Positions 1 to 8,943 of a stretch of 38,342 nt of DNA are shown here, piece by piece. Every line of letters begins with the position of its first letter. Position 1 is the first letter of the stretch. Source of the stretch: Chloroflexia bacterium (GTDB lineage Bacteria > Chloroflexota > Chloroflexia > Thermomicrobiales > CFX8); the NCBI GenBank assembly GCA_030431755.1, contig JAUIIK010000039.1, forward strand, positions 1 to 38,342, read 5' to 3'. A program made the translations under genes and the position numbers. The notes under the pieces were generated by a model. The model was not told where the DNA came from. It did no database searches and worked only from the letters and a program-made list of their open reading frames with translations.

Positions 1-456
1 CTCCACGTGCGCGGTCCCCAGGTGATGCAAGGTTACTGGGGCCGCCCCGAGGAGACCGCCGAGGCGCTCGATGCCGACGGCTGGCTGCGTACCGGCGACA
101 TCGCCACGATGGATGAGGACGGTTTCTTCCGCATCGTCGACCGCATCAAGGACGTCATCATCACCGGTGGTGAGAACGTCTACCCGCGCGAGATCGAAGA
201 TGTCCTCAGCGCCCACCCAAAGATCCTCGAGGTCGCCGTCGCCGGGGTCAAACACGATATCGGCGGCGAGGTTGCTAAGGCGTACATCGTCCTGCGTGAT
301 GGCGAGACGATGAACCGCCGAGAGGTGCTCCAGTTCTGTTCGGAGAAGCTGGCCCGCTACAAGGTTCCCCGGCAGGTCGAATTCCGTGACGACCTGCCGA
401 AGTCTGCGGCCGGCAAGATCCTGCGACGCGAGCTTGAGCCCCAGGAAAGCACCTGA
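1..456 (+). CDS. Acyl-CoA synthetase (AMP-forming), C-terminal part
   Basis: This is the 3' end of an ANL-superfamily adenylating enzyme, which activates a carboxylic acid as an acyl-adenylate and passes it to CoA. The frame is open from the first base, so the N-terminal domain lies outside the window. The visible part has the motif GWLRTGDIA (the Asp binds the ribose of AMP), the hinge region [11 protein letters not shown] followed by ENVYPREIE, and near the C-terminus [13 protein letters not shown], whose Lys is the usual adenylation-step catalytic lysine. That combination is typical of fatty-acyl or short-chain acyl-CoA ligases. The acid substrate cannot be told from this fragment. No partner gene follows closely; the next gene starts about 200 bases on. 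Confidence 0.93.
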   Translation, partial: LHVRGPQVMQGYWGRPEETAEALDADGWLRTGDIATMDEDGFFRIVDRIKDVIITGGENVYPREIEDVLSAHPKILEVAVAGVKHDIGGEVAKAYIVLRDGETMNRREVLQFCSEKLARYKVPRQVEFRDDLPKSAAGKILRRELEPQEST

Positions 457-663
457 CCCACCCACAAGCAGCGCTCGCAGCCACCGTAACCGTAGTGTGA
501 AGCTATGCGTTCTATGGCAACGTAGGTAGAATCAGAGCGATTCTGCTGTTAGTCGTTTTGACGTTGCCGACCGGGAAGTGGGGTCCTGGAGCGCGTCAGA
601 ACCGCTGTGAGCGCTGCAACTGGGAAGCAGCCTCCAGCGGAACAGGGGAAGGGAACCTCACCG

Positions 664-2694
664 ATGCAGCGGACCAATCGGCCCGTTTGGCGGGTCGCTG
701 CCTCGTTATTCATGCTTTTCACCGTATTCGTGCTCGCATTCCCGTCGCTGGCCCAGGAAGAGCCATCCGACGAGCAATCAGAACCTCCGCCCGTCGTCGT
801 TGATCCCACGATCCAGGCGGTCTGGGAGATGACGGACGGACAGATCGCCAACGGCTCCGTGCAACGCGCCTGGGCGTTCGGGCCGGGACCGATCTCCGCC
901 GCCTACGAGTACTACCCGCAGAGCCCAACCAAATTCCGCAAGCTCGTCTACTACGACAAGGGACGGCTCGATCTGCTGAACCCGCAGTCGCCGGAAGGCT
1001 CGATCTGGATGGTCTCCGGAGCATTGTTGACGAGCGAGCTCCTCTCCGGTCGTATCCAGCTCGGCGAGGACGAATTCGTGACCCGCGAAGCGGCGGACAT
1101 CCCGTTGGTCGGCGATCTGGAACAGCCCGATCCCGTCACCTACGCGACCCTCGCAGACCATGCAACCGTTGAGTTGATTCCGCCGGATGCCGGGCTCGAC
1201 GAAGCCGAGTACCAGCGCGAGAACCGGCGGCTCGAACAGGTCGGTGAGCCTGTCACTGCGCTGCTGACGTCAAGCGGCACGGTCCTACCTGGCGAAGTCA
1301 CCGGCTATGGGGTCACGATCGTCGAGTACGAGGCGCTCATGGGCCATAACGTGGCCAGCCCGTTCGCTGGCTGGGCCCAGGGGCTCGAGATCCCCGCGCT
1401 CAATCTATTGGGCTTGCCGATCACCGAACCCTACTGGATTCAGACGGAGATCGACGGTGTTCCTCAGCTCGTTCTCATCCAGGCATTCGAACGCCGGACG
1501 TTGACCTACACCCCGTCAAACCCCGAGGGCTGGCAGGTCGAATCCGGCAACGTCGGCCTCCACTACCGGCTCTGGCGTGGCCTCGAACGCCCTGAGCGGC
1601 CCGAGTTCGCGGAGATTGCCGCCGAGATTCCCTTCGGTGAGGAGATCCTCGGCGCGGCGCGCGAGGCGTTCATTGACCCGTACATCTTCGTTGCGATCTC
1701 GCTGAACTCGACGAGCGGGAACCCCTTCGAAATGTCGCCCAATGGCGGCCACGGCTTGCTCGGCGCACGAGTCGACGAGAGCGAACCCGACCTTGACCTG
1801 AGCGATCCCGGAGTCAATGCCCGCGTCGCAGCCGCGCAAGTAGCCGCCGAGATGTACGCCGCCTGGGATTGGCCGACGATCCTCACGAACTTCTACCTGC
1901 GCGACCACACGGGCGCAACCGCCACCGAGGCCGGGCGCTGGGCCGACACGGTCATCGCCAGCTCAGAGCGGCTCGTCAAGTTCTATCCGCCTACCGGGCC
2001 GCGGGTTGACCCTGTGCGCGAGGAAGGCAACCTGATCGGAGAGGGCGCGGCCGCGCACTACAGCCCGAGCTACGACGTTCCGTGGTGGGAACGCACGATG
2101 GGCCTGCATGCCGGTTGGGGCAACGCCGTCGACTACTGGCAGCCCGACCCGAACGGTCTCTACTGCGTCCACCCGGACTATCTCATCGGCGAGCGCTTGA
2201 AGTTGGAAGCAAATGGCCGCGTCGTCGAGTGCACGATCGGCGACCGGGTCGCCGTGCCACATCAGATCGCCTGGCGCGCGAAGTGGGCCGTCGAGCTGAG
2301 CTACCCAACATTCCTGGCGCTCGGCCTTGATCGCGACAACGCCGTGATCGTGAGCTATCTAGGCGACCGCACTATTGAGCCGACACCGACGCCTGAAGAG
2401 TCGCCGACGCCTGACGGAACAGCCACGCCCGAAGTGACAGCGACTCCGGATGGCATGGTGCCCGGCATCACTCGGCCGGACCGCGAAGAGCCTGCGCCGA
2501 CTGCCGAAGCGCCAACCGTCACGCCGGAGGCTCCGGCAGCGACGCAGACGCCCGAACCCGAGCCTACAACGCCGGCCCCGCCACCAGCGGAGACAGCCGA
2601 CCCGTCACCCACGGAGCCCCCGTCACCCACCGCGACCGTCGAGCCGACGACACCCGCGCCCGCAGCCTCTGCCACCCCGTCACCAGGAGGTTGA
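664..2694 (+). CDS. Secreted wall-associated protein: transglycosylase-like and double-psi-barrel domains
   Basis: I chose ATG 664 (676 aa) over a GTG at 607 because it puts a classic signal peptide at the very start (hydrophobic residues 11-28, likely cleavage after SLA at 30) and follows a GGGGAAGGG stretch. Residues about 235-305 carry a Chloroflexota-type segment (LGLPITEP, then QAFERRTLTYTP). Residues about 325-435 resemble a lytic transglycosylase fold (AAREAFIDPYIFVAIS, then SGNPFEMSPNGGHGLLG), but the position of the catalytic Glu before SG is Thr350. Residues about 461-565 resemble an RlpA/expansin double-psi beta-barrel (HPDYLIGERLKL, CTIGDRVA, VELSYPTF) with two Cys, 501 and 523. 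From 571 the tail is Pro/Thr/Ala-rich low complexity, probably a wall spacer. A role in binding or remodelling cell-wall glycan is inferred; activity is uncertain. Confidence 0.8.
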   Translation: MQRTNRPVWRVAASLFMLFTVFVLAFPSLAQEEPSDEQSEPPPVVVDPTIQAVWEMTDGQIANGSVQRAWAFGPGPISAAYEYYPQSPTKFRKLVYYDKGRLDLLNPQSPEGSIWMVSGALLTSELLSGRIQLGEDEFVTREAADIPLVGDLEQPDPVTYATLADHATVELIPPDAGLDEAEYQRENRRLEQVGEPVTALLTSSGTVLPGEVTGYGVTIVEYEALMGHNVASPFAGWAQGLEIPALNLLGLPITEPYWIQTEIDGVPQLVLIQAFERRTLTYTPSNPEGWQVESGNVGLHYRLWRGLERPERPEFAEIAAEIPFGEEILGAAREAFIDPYIFVAISLNSTSGNPFEMSPNGGHGLLGARVDESEPDLDLSDPGVNARVAAAQVAAEMYAAWDWPTILTNFYLRDHTGATATEAGRWADTVIASSERLVKFYPPTGPRVDPVREEGNLIGEGAAAHYSPSYDVPWWERTMGLHAGWGNAVDYWQPDPNGLYCVHPDYLIGERLKLEANGRVVECTIGDRVAVPHQIAWRAKWAVELSYPTFLALGLDRDNAVIVSYLGDRTIEPTPTPEESPTPDGTATPEVTATPDGMVPGITRPDREEPAPTAEAPTVTPEAPAATQTPEPEPTTPAPPPAETADPSPTEPPSPTATVEPTTPAPAASATPSPGG

Positions 2695-2773
2695 GCGACA
2701 GCGCGAGACAGGGAACGTGGCTACGGGAATAGAGTCTGGGCCACGGCAGAAGTCAGAACACCGTGACACAAGA

Positions 2774-2810
2774 AATATCCCGCCGGAGTCTGTCTCTCCG
2801 GCGGGATATT
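2774..2810. terminator. Bidirectional terminator hairpin
   Basis: A perfect 15-bp stem (2774-2788 pairing with 2796-2810) closes a 7-base loop. It lies between two convergent genes, the wall protein on the plus strand and sodA on the minus strand. The outer end of the stem is AATAT/ATATT, so transcripts from either side end in an A/U-rich stretch, but there is no long U run. Confidence 0.75.
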
Positions 2811-2839
2811 CTGTTGCGTGTGACGTGCGTCGTGTCTAG

Positions 2840-3454
2840 CTAGCTCGTCGCGGCGTCGTAGCGGGCAGCAACGGCATCCCAGTTGACGACGTTCCACCAG
2901 GCGTCGAGGTAGCCCGGGCGCGCATTCTGGTACTTGAGGTAGTACGCGTGCTCCCAGACGTCGATGCCGAGGATGGGCGTCTTGCCCTGCATCAGCGGAC
3001 TATCCTGGTTCGGTGTGCCAAACACTTCGAGGTCGCCATCACTGTTAACGGCGAGCCAGGTCCAGCCGCTGCCGAACTGTCCGGCGCCGGCCGCATTGAC
3101 CTGCTCCTTGAGCCCATCAACGCCACCGAACTTCGCATTGATCGCGTCGGCCAGCGCGCCGCTTGGGCTGCCGCCGCCATCGCCGCTCATGATCTCCCAG
3201 AACAGGCTGTGGTTGGCGTGGCCGCCGCCGTTGTTGCGGACAGCGGTGCGGATGTCTTCGGGCACAGCGTCGAGGTCACCGATTAGCTCCTCGATGCTCT
3301 TGGCTTCGAGATCGCTCTTGCCTTCGATCGCGGCATTCAGGTTATTCACGTAGGCGGCGTGGTGCCGGTCGTGATGGATTTCCATCGTGCGGGCATCAAT
3401 GTGCGGTTCGAGCGCGTCGTTCGCATATGGCAGGTCAGGCAGTTGGTGTGCCAA
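2840..3454 (-). CDS. sodA: Superoxide dismutase, Mn type
   Basis: The enzyme dismutates superoxide to oxygen and hydrogen peroxide in the cytoplasm. With a TTG start at 3454, preceded by GGGAGAGGAA at good spacing, the protein is 204 aa, the normal family length; the frame stays open 63 codons further upstream, but that part has no family similarity. The four metal ligands are visible: His27 (MEIHHDRHH), His82 (HANHSLFW), Asp165 and His169 (DVWEHAYY). NNGGGHANH with Gly, and Gln150 in NQDSPLM, are the positions that usually mark Mn rather than Fe enzymes. It is transcribed toward the hairpin at 2774-2810. An unknown gene lies 133 bases upstream on the same strand. Confidence 0.95.
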   Translation of the reverse strand: MAHQLPDLPYANDALEPHIDARTMEIHHDRHHAAYVNNLNAAIEGKSDLEAKSIEELIGDLDAVPEDIRTAVRNNGGGHANHSLFWEIMSGDGGGSPSGALADAINAKFGGVDGLKEQVNAAGAGQFGSGWTWLAVNSDGDLEVFGTPNQDSPLMQGKTPILGIDVWEHAYYLKYQNARPGYLDAWWNVVNWDAVAARYDAATS

Positions 3455-3587
3455 GTCTGATTCCTCTCCCTTGTCTTCAGAACGGGACCATTCGACGGGA
3501 ATCTGCGTTGTGACGCATTCCCATGAACCTAGCTTAGTCCAGCCATTTACTTCGCCGCAATGGGAAAAATCACGTAAGCGGTTACAT

Positions 3588-4085
3588 TCAGCGTCTATAT
3601 CTCGGGCGACCCGTGGCCGGTCGTGGCACGTCTGACGCGACACCGAGCTCTACCGCCTCGTCCAGCAGCGGTTGTAGCCGGTCGATCAGCTCCGCCAGGC
3701 GTTGGCCCATGCGCCGCGCGAATGCCGGAGTCAGCGGTTCGAGCGGCCAGATCTCATAGATATGGCCCCAGGATCTGGTCCAACGCTCCAGCTCGACCTC
3801 GGCGCCGAGATCGTGCTTGATCTCGACAATGAATTGATCGAAGTAGGCGAGTAGCCGCGCGGTCGACTCGGGGCCATCCTCGAAGTGCAAGCCAAGCTCA
3901 ACGAGCCCCTGCTGTGCGCTGATCATTACCTCGTAGTGGATGCGGTAGTTCGCGTTGAAGTGCACCTTGAGCAGGTTCATCGTCCGCCGCGCCTGGAGAT
4001 CGGTCGTATCGACCATCGTGGCGTCGATACATGCGGCTCTAACGGCGTCCATAAACTCGCGCCGGCGCATCGGCGAAACGCTCAC
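3588..4085 (-). CDS. Conserved-looking protein of unknown function
   Basis: I do not recognise this 165-residue protein. It starts at GTG 4085, with a weak GGGAAG upstream; an internal ATG at 4070 is the alternative. It is mostly helical and soluble: no signal peptide or membrane span is visible. Residues about 30-120 alternate hydrophobic and charged stretches ([32 protein letters not shown]) and the C-terminus is basic (RPRYRR). It shares strand and direction with sodA but 133 bases separate them, and it is divergent from the M20 peptidase gene, leaving 89 bases for two promoters. Codon use is like that of its neighbours, which supports a real gene. Confidence 0.7.
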   Translation of the reverse strand: MSVSPMRRREFMDAVRAACIDATMVDTTDLQARRTMNLLKVHFNANYRIHYEVMISAQQGLVELGLHFEDGPESTARLLAYFDQFIVEIKHDLGAEVELERWTRSWGHIYEIWPLEPLTPAFARRMGQRLAELIDRLQPLLDEAVELGVASDVPRPATGRPRYRR

Positions 4086-4174
4086 CAGTCACCAACTTCC
4101 CGCGGGCGGTCTTGCAACCGCGCCGGATTTCCGGTAGACAGGCACGGACATCGAATCATAGACAGGAGATTGCA

Positions 4175-5563
4175 TTGTCCTCGACACCAGCATGGGAACA
4201 GTACCTTCAAGACCATCGCGACCAGCACCTGGAAGAGCTGTTCGAGCTGCTACGCATCCCGAGCGTGAGCGCGCTCCCCGAACACAAGGATGACATCCGA
4301 CGCGCCGCCGGCTGGGTAGCCGACCGGCTACGCGCCGCTGGCGTCCCGCGTGTCGAACTCCTCGAAACGGACGGCAACCCGGTCGTCTACGGCGAGTGGC
4401 TGGTCGATCCTTCCAAGCCAACGGCACTGATCTATGGCCACTATGATGTCCAGCCCCCGGATCCACTCGACCTCTGGGAGACACCGGCGTTCGAGCCGAG
4501 CATGCGCAATGATCGCATCTACGCGCGTGGCGCGGCCGACGACAAAGGCAACCTCTTCATGCCCATCCGGGCAGTCGCCGCCATCCACGGCAGCGGAGCG
4601 GAACCGCCGATAAACCTCAAGTTCAACTTCGAAGGCGAAGAGGAGATCGGCTCGCCGAACCTCCCGCCCTTCGTCCAGCAGCATGCTGATCTACTGGCCT
4701 GCGATTTCGTGCTCTGCGCCGACGGCGGCATGTGGGGACCGGATACGCCGTCGCTGACCCTCGGCACAAAGGGCGTGACCGGATGCCAGGTGAACCTGAC
4801 CGTCGCATCGACCGATATGCACTCCGGCATGTTCGGCGCATCGGTCCAGAACGCTGTCCGGGCAGCCGCCCAGCTCGCGGCATCGCTCCACGACGAGAAC
4901 AACCGCGTCGCCGTCGCCGGGTTCTACGACGACGTCGTGCCGCTCTCCGACCAGGAACGCGAGGACTTCGACGAGGTTCCGTTCGATCCGGAAGGCTACC
5001 TTGAAGCAATCGGCGCGACAGCCTTCGTCGGCGAGTCGGGCTACTCACCGGTCGAGCTCAACTGGGCACGGCCAACGCTCGATCTTAATGGCATCTGGGG
5101 CGGTTTCAGCGGCCCTGGGACCAAGACGGTGACGCCCGCCGAGGCACACTTCAAGATCACCTGCAGATTGGTGCCCGATCAGGATCCCAACAAGATCATC
5201 GACCAGATCGAGTCGCATCTCATCGAACACGCCCCGGCCGGGGCGACCGTCACGGTCGACCGCGGCACGACCGGCGGCTCCCGCGCATTTCGCGTGTCGA
5301 AGGAACATCCAGCGATCCAGGCAGCTTGGGAAGTGCTCGGCGACCTCTACGACCGCGATCCCTACTTCGTGCGCCTGGGCGGCACGCTGCCGATTGCCGC
5401 CACCTATCAGGAGGTGCTCGACGCGGACATGATCTTCTACTCGTGGGGCATGCCGGATAGCCGCGGCCACGCGCCCAACGAGAACTTCCAACTGCGCTCG
5501 TTCGATACAGCGCCGCGCGGCTACTGCCGGCTCTTCGAGCGCCTGGCGCAAACGGAAAACTAG
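4175..5563 (+). CDS. M20 family metallopeptidase (dipeptidase type)
   Basis: A di-zinc peptidase of the M20 family, closest in layout to the bacterial dipeptidase/carnosinase-like group (about 450-470 aa). TTG at 4175 is chosen (462 aa) because AGGAG ends six bases upstream; no family similarity precedes it. The first metal His is in GHYDVQP, the bridging Asp in ARGAADDKG, the catalytic Glu pair in FEGEEEIGS, a further ligand Asp in CADGG, and the last His in SRGHAPNE near the C-terminus. The dimerisation lid domain lies between, around residues 190-350 (the STDMHSG segment is typical). It likely hydrolyses dipeptides or related amides in the cytoplasm. It is a lone gene with no obvious operon partner. 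Confidence 0.9.
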   Translation: MSSTPAWEQYLQDHRDQHLEELFELLRIPSVSALPEHKDDIRRAAGWVADRLRAAGVPRVELLETDGNPVVYGEWLVDPSKPTALIYGHYDVQPPDPLDLWETPAFEPSMRNDRIYARGAADDKGNLFMPIRAVAAIHGSGAEPPINLKFNFEGEEEIGSPNLPPFVQQHADLLACDFVLCADGGMWGPDTPSLTLGTKGVTGCQVNLTVASTDMHSGMFGASVQNAVRAAAQLAASLHDENNRVAVAGFYDDVVPLSDQEREDFDEVPFDPEGYLEAIGATAFVGESGYSPVELNWARPTLDLNGIWGGFSGPGTKTVTPAEAHFKITCRLVPDQDPNKIIDQIESHLIEHAPAGATVTVDRGTTGGSRAFRVSKEHPAIQAAWEVLGDLYDRDPYFVRLGGTLPIAATYQEVLDADMIFYSWGMPDSRGHAPNENFQLRSFDTAPRGYCRLFERLAQTEN

Positions 5564-5612
5564 CTCATCGGGTACTTGGCATGGATGAGATTCGGTAGGA
5601 GAACGCGCGCAC

Positions 5613-5637
5613 AATCGTAGAAGTGGCGTTCACGATT
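5613..5637. repeat. Partial copy of a hairpin repeat
   Basis: The 20 bases at 5613-5632 match 14001-14020 at 18 positions. Here the segment forms its own imperfect hairpin (AATCGTAGAA against TTCACGATT), whereas at 14005-14079 it forms one arm of a larger inverted repeat. It looks like a decayed or partial copy of the same dispersed element. Confidence 0.5.
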
Positions 5638-5730
5638 CTTCATGCATCAGGTTGAGCCGGCCGCTTGCCGTACGCCCAAGATCTAGCGGCGCCCAGCGAC
5701 ATGCTGCAGACTCCACGGCAACATTATGGT

Positions 5731-5892
5731 CATCCCGAGGAAGGCTCTGCGCGCGAGGGATCTTGCTGCGCGCGTGCCACCCGCCAGCGCAGGCGACGGC
5801 GGTCGATCCCGTTGCAACGACCGGGACAGACTTCCACGGAGCGCGGCGCTGGCGGTCGGAGATCCCTCGGGCGCAGAGCCTTCCTCGGGATG
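5731..5892. repeat. Long palindromic intergenic repeat
   Basis: The outer arms, 5731-5763 and 5860-5892, are inverted copies matching at 32 of 33 positions. An inner 10-bp pair (5781-5790 with 5846-5855) is perfect, and the centre near 5814/5815 is itself palindromic (CGTTGCAACG). The whole 162 bases could fold into one long hairpin or cruciform. It encodes no transposase and sits between convergent genes, as expected for a REP/MITE-type dispersed element. Its ends (CATCCCGAGG and CCTCGGGATG) resemble repeats I recall from Thermomicrobia-like genomes; I could not check this. Confidence 0.85.
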
Positions 5893-5992
5893 CCAGGCAC
5901 GGAGCGGGAAGTTCATACAATCGGAACGAGGCTGCGCGCTCATCCAAGCCAATACCACCTTCGAAAGCGCACCGGTGTTGAGGCTCAGCCAA

Positions 5993-6973
5993 CTATCCGA
6001 TACGCGACGCGAACTGGTCCCACCAGGTGAAGTAGCGGCTCATGCCCTCGGGCAGCGTCGTTGAAGGATGCCAGCCGAACTCACGCGCGAAGCGACCAAC
6101 ATCCAGCGGCGGACGGCCAGGACCGGCGATATTCGGGTTCAGGTCTGATTCAGCCAGCGTGGTGTCGCAGCCAATGTCGCCGAAGCGGTCGCGGAGCTGC
6201 TCGACCACGTCGCCAACCGTGACATCGACGCCTGTGCCAAGGTGATAGAGCCGGTGGTTCAGCGATCCGGCGGAGACCATGCGTGCAATGCCTTCCGCCG
6301 TGTCGTCTACGTAGGTCCAGTCGCGCGCCCGGTCGAGCGGGCCGGTTGGCAACTGCTCCTCGTTTGCAGCCAGAGTCAGCCACTCCCAGATCGGCGAGGT
6401 GCGCGCACGGCTACTTGTCGCGCGCTCTCCCGGTCCATAGGGTTGGGCGATTCGAACCGAAGCTGCCGACAGGCCGTACAGGTCCGCCCATCGTGCGACG
6501 ATCTGCTCGCTCGCGAGCTTCGTGATCCCGTAGAGCGAGGTCGGACGTGGACTCACGTCTTCCGCAACGGCTTCTGTCGCGTCGACATCCCCAATGGCCG
6601 AGGGGCTCGACACGTAGATGAAACGCTCTGCGCCACAAGCAACCGCGAAGTCCAGCACTTCGACCGTCGCACCGACATTCGAATCAACAATGTCCCGCGC
6701 CTGCTCCCGCTCGACCGACTCTGTCGTAGCGGTCACGACGGCGGCATGAACAACCGCGTCGAGCGCATGCTCGCCAAAGACTTCGCGCAATACCCCGGTC
6801 CGGGCCAGATCGGTGCTCAGATGCTGGATTGACGGCGTTGCGCTGAGAAATTCCGCCACCCAGCCATCGACCGGGCTACGGTCGACGATCCAGACATTGT
6901 TGCCAGTGAGCGCCAGCTGTTGGGCAATATTCAGGCCAACGAAGCCCCGACCGCCGGTTACCAGCACATCCAT
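5993..6973 (-). CDS. NAD-dependent epimerase/dehydratase (extended SDR)
   Basis: A 326-residue extended short-chain dehydrogenase of the nucleotide-sugar epimerase type. The Rossmann motif GGRGFVG is at residues 7-13 with an acidic residue at Asp31 (VDR), favouring NAD(H). The active site shows SSPSA at 122-126 and Tyr148-x3-Lys152 (YGITK). The start ATG at 6973 lies about ten bases after GAGGA. Substrates of such enzymes are usually UDP- or dTDP-sugars, but no sugar pathway genes are next to it, so the substrate is open. It is divergent from the arginase/ABC operon; the 91 bases between must hold both promoters. Confidence 0.88.
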   Translation of the reverse strand: MDVLVTGGRGFVGLNIAQQLALTGNNVWIVDRSPVDGWVAEFLSATPSIQHLSTDLARTGVLREVFGEHALDAVVHAAVVTATTESVEREQARDIVDSNVGATVEVLDFAVACGAERFIYVSSPSAIGDVDATEAVAEDVSPRPTSLYGITKLASEQIVARWADLYGLSAASVRIAQPYGPGERATSSRARTSPIWEWLTLAANEEQLPTGPLDRARDWTYVDDTAEGIARMVSAGSLNHRLYHLGTGVDVTVGDVVEQLRDRFGDIGCDTTLAESDLNPNIAGPGRPPLDVGRFAREFGWHPSTTLPEGMSRYFTWWDQFASRIG

Positions 6974-6990
6974 GGCCGTGTCCTCGATTC

Positions 6991-7019
6991 TGCACTTGAC
7001 TTGTTTCTACTGGTACGAT
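6991..7019 (+). promoter_or_regulatory. Candidate promoter of the arginase/ABC operon
   Basis: An extended -10 element, TG-G-TACGAT (7011-7019), lies 45 bases before ATG 7065. A weak -35 (TGCACT, 6991-6996) is 17 bases upstream of TACGAT. This is pattern matching only. Confidence 0.3.
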
Positions 7020-7064
7020 GCCACGCGTACGGATTGTGGCACGAGTGGACAGAAGCGGGTGAAC

Positions 7065-7970
7065 ATGACGGCGCTCGATCAACGCGGTCTCAACGTAGTC
7101 GGCATTCGATACCGGGGCAGCACGCCATCTTCAGGCGACGAACGCTCAGTCGACTTCTACCGCGAGGCCGGCGTCTACGGCGATCTAGCGGAGACCGCGA
7201 CGTTCGTCGATCCAGGCTTTCCTGAGAGCGAGCGTGCCGAGAGCGCCACGGCCAACCTCGGCGTGATGGGCGGCGCAATCGCATCCGCGGTCGCAGACGG
7301 GATCCGGGCGGGGCGCGGCACGGTGATGGTGGGCGGGGATTGCGCGCACATCACCGGCGTTCTCGGCGGTTGGCAGGACGTCCATGGCCCCAATGCGCGC
7401 ATCGGCCTTGTCTGGTTCGATGCCCACGGCGACTTCAACACCTCGCGCACGACGCTTTCCGGGATGCTCGGCGGAATGCCGGTTGCCGTCGCTGCTGGGC
7501 TCGACTTCCCCGAGTGGCGCGAGGCATCCCACCTGGCAGCTCCGATCCCGACCGACCGCATATTGATGGTTGACGTCCGCGATCTCGATCCAGCTGAGCA
7601 AACGCTCATCGAAGCCACTTCGGTCAGGATCGCAGCGCCGGCAGACGGTTTTCCGGGCGAGGATCTGCAGGCGTGTGTCGACGACCTCGCCAGCCGCTGC
7701 GATTATCTCTATCTTCACATTGATTCCGACATCGTCGACGCCAGCCTCGTGCCGAATCACGGTACCCAAGCGCCCAATGGACCGAGCGTCGAGCAGGTGG
7801 CCGCCGCCATTGACACGGTGATGGCAACCGGCAAAGTTGTCGCGCTGGCGATGGTCTCCGTCTCCGGTGACGGCGAAGGTGCCGATGTCACACGCGCGTC
7901 GGCGGCAGGGATGCTGCGCGCCGGAATCGAGTCCTGGCAGCGTCACGGCATCCCGGAGTGGGACCGTTAG
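7065..7970 (+). CDS. Arginase/agmatinase-family protein
   Basis: A 301-residue ureohydrolase-fold protein; the family hydrolyses guanidino compounds such as arginine, agmatine or formiminoglutamate using two Mn ions. ATG 7065 is chosen because the family fold begins just after it. The metal motif WFDAHGDFN supplies Asp119, His121 and Asp123, and HIDSDIVDA supplies Asp220 and Asp222. The first metal His, normally in GGDH, is Cys93 here (GGDCAH), so one ligand is changed; His95 two residues on might substitute. Several arginase-like proteins outside the characterised enzymes share GGDC. Substrate is therefore unknown. It is the first gene of a five-gene operon, ending one base before the next ATG, and is followed by two ABC transporter pairs. 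Confidence 0.85.
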   Translation: MTALDQRGLNVVGIRYRGSTPSSGDERSVDFYREAGVYGDLAETATFVDPGFPESERAESATANLGVMGGAIASAVADGIRAGRGTVMVGGDCAHITGVLGGWQDVHGPNARIGLVWFDAHGDFNTSRTTLSGMLGGMPVAVAAGLDFPEWREASHLAAPIPTDRILMVDVRDLDPAEQTLIEATSVRIAAPADGFPGEDLQACVDDLASRCDYLYLHIDSDIVDASLVPNHGTQAPNGPSVEQVAAAIDTVMATGKVVALAMVSVSGDGEGADVTRASAAGMLRAGIESWQRHGIPEWDR

Positions 7971-7971
7971 C

Positions 7972-8943
7972 ATGGCAACAGCGCCGGCAGACTTCGTCTT
8001 CGAGACCGATGCGTTCCGCAAGGCCTATGGCTCGATCGTCGCCCTCGAAGCGCTATCGGTCCAGGTGCCGCGCGCGGCCATCGGCCTGCTCGGCGCGAAC
8101 GGCGCTGGCAAATCCACGCTGATCAAGGGCTTGCTCGGGCTACTCCAGCCGACGTCAGGCTCGGCCGTGGTGCTCGGGATGCCTGTCGCCTCGCAGGGGC
8201 CGCTCATCCGTCAACGCATCGGGTACATGCCGGAGTCAGACACCCTGCCGAACGATGTGACGGCCTCCGACTTTGTCGGCCACATGGCTGAGATCAGCGG
8301 TCTCCCGCCACGGCCGGCACGGCAACGCGCTAACGACGTGCTCTACCAGGTCGGGCTCAACGAGGAGCGCTACCGCCTGATGCGGGAGTTCTCGACCGGC
8401 ATGAAGCAGCGCGTGAAGCTAGCCCAGGCGATCGTCCACGACCCGGAGCTCGTATTTCTCGATGAGCCGACGAACGGCATGGACCCACAGGGTCGTGACG
8501 AGATGCTGGATCTCATTCGCAAGATCCACAACGAGCTCGGCATCACGGTCATGCTCTCATCGCACATACTGGGCGACGTCGAGCGGGTTTGTGATTATGT
8601 CATCATGCTGGACAGCGGCCGGCTCGTCGTGGCCGACGACGTCACCCACTTGCGGCAGACGACTGCCGACGTCGTCGTCCGTATCGACGGCAGCATCCCG
8701 GACCTACTCAATGCCCTCGGCAAGCGCGGCATTGAAGCGACCCAGCAAGGTTCGGAGGTGCTGCTACAAGCGCGCAGCGACGCGGAGTTCGACGCCGTCC
8801 GCGACGCCGTCGTCGAGGCCAATGCGGCGTTGCGGGCCCTTCAACCGCGCGAGCTATCGCTTGAGGATGTCTACATTCGCACCGTCAGCGGGCTCGACGC
8901 GCCAGTAGCGACACAGGATCAGGTGGCGGCGCGTGGCGACTAA
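7972..8943 (+). CDS. ABC transporter ATP-binding protein (first pair)
   Basis: A 323-residue ATPase of the ABC-2/Nod-Nat type. ATG 7972 comes one base after the stop of the arginase-family gene. Walker A is GANGAGKST (41-49), the signature is FSTGMKQR, Walker B is LVFLDEPTNGMDP, and the H-loop is SSHIL. After about residue 220 comes the C-terminal extension of roughly 90 residues often found in exporters of this class. It overlaps the next gene, a permease, by 11 bases, and should energise that permease. The transported compound is not shown by the sequence; ABC-2 systems are usually exporters. Confidence 0.92.
   Translation: MATAPADFVFETDAFRKAYGSIVALEALSVQVPRAAIGLLGANGAGKSTLIKGLLGLLQPTSGSAVVLGMPVASQGPLIRQRIGYMPESDTLPNDVTASDFVGHMAEISGLPPRPARQRANDVLYQVGLNEERYRLMREFSTGMKQRVKLAQAIVHDPELVFLDEPTNGMDPQGRDEMLDLIRKIHNELGITVMLSSHILGDVERVCDYVIMLDSGRLVVADDVTHLRQTTADVVVRIDGSIPDLLNALGKRGIEATQQGSEVLLQARSDAEFDAVRDAVVEANAALRALQPRELSLEDVYIRTVSGLDAPVATQDQVAARGD

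Larger units (their letters stand above)
5564..5992. other. Gene-free gap with repeats
   Basis: No convincing gene lies in these 429 bases between the M20 peptidase and the epimerase, which converge on it. Open frames here are created by the palindromic repeat at 5731-5892. A short repeat-related hairpin sits at 5613-5637. The remaining sequence shows nothing recognisable. Confidence 0.7.

Noticed and set aside
528-544. Small hairpin (AGAATC, five-base loop, GATTCT) after the acyl-CoA synthetase gene
   Set aside because: The six-base A/T-rich stem is weak and has no U tract at the right distance, so I did not call a terminator.
2355-2675. A 106-codon Gly/Ala/Val-rich minus-strand frame
   Set aside because: It is the antisense image of the Pro/Thr-rich tail of the secreted protein.
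5652-5981. Several overlapping open frames on both strands, rich in Arg/Ser/Ala
   Set aside because: All run through the palindromic repeat, which gives similar translations on both strands; there are no ribosome sites or domains.
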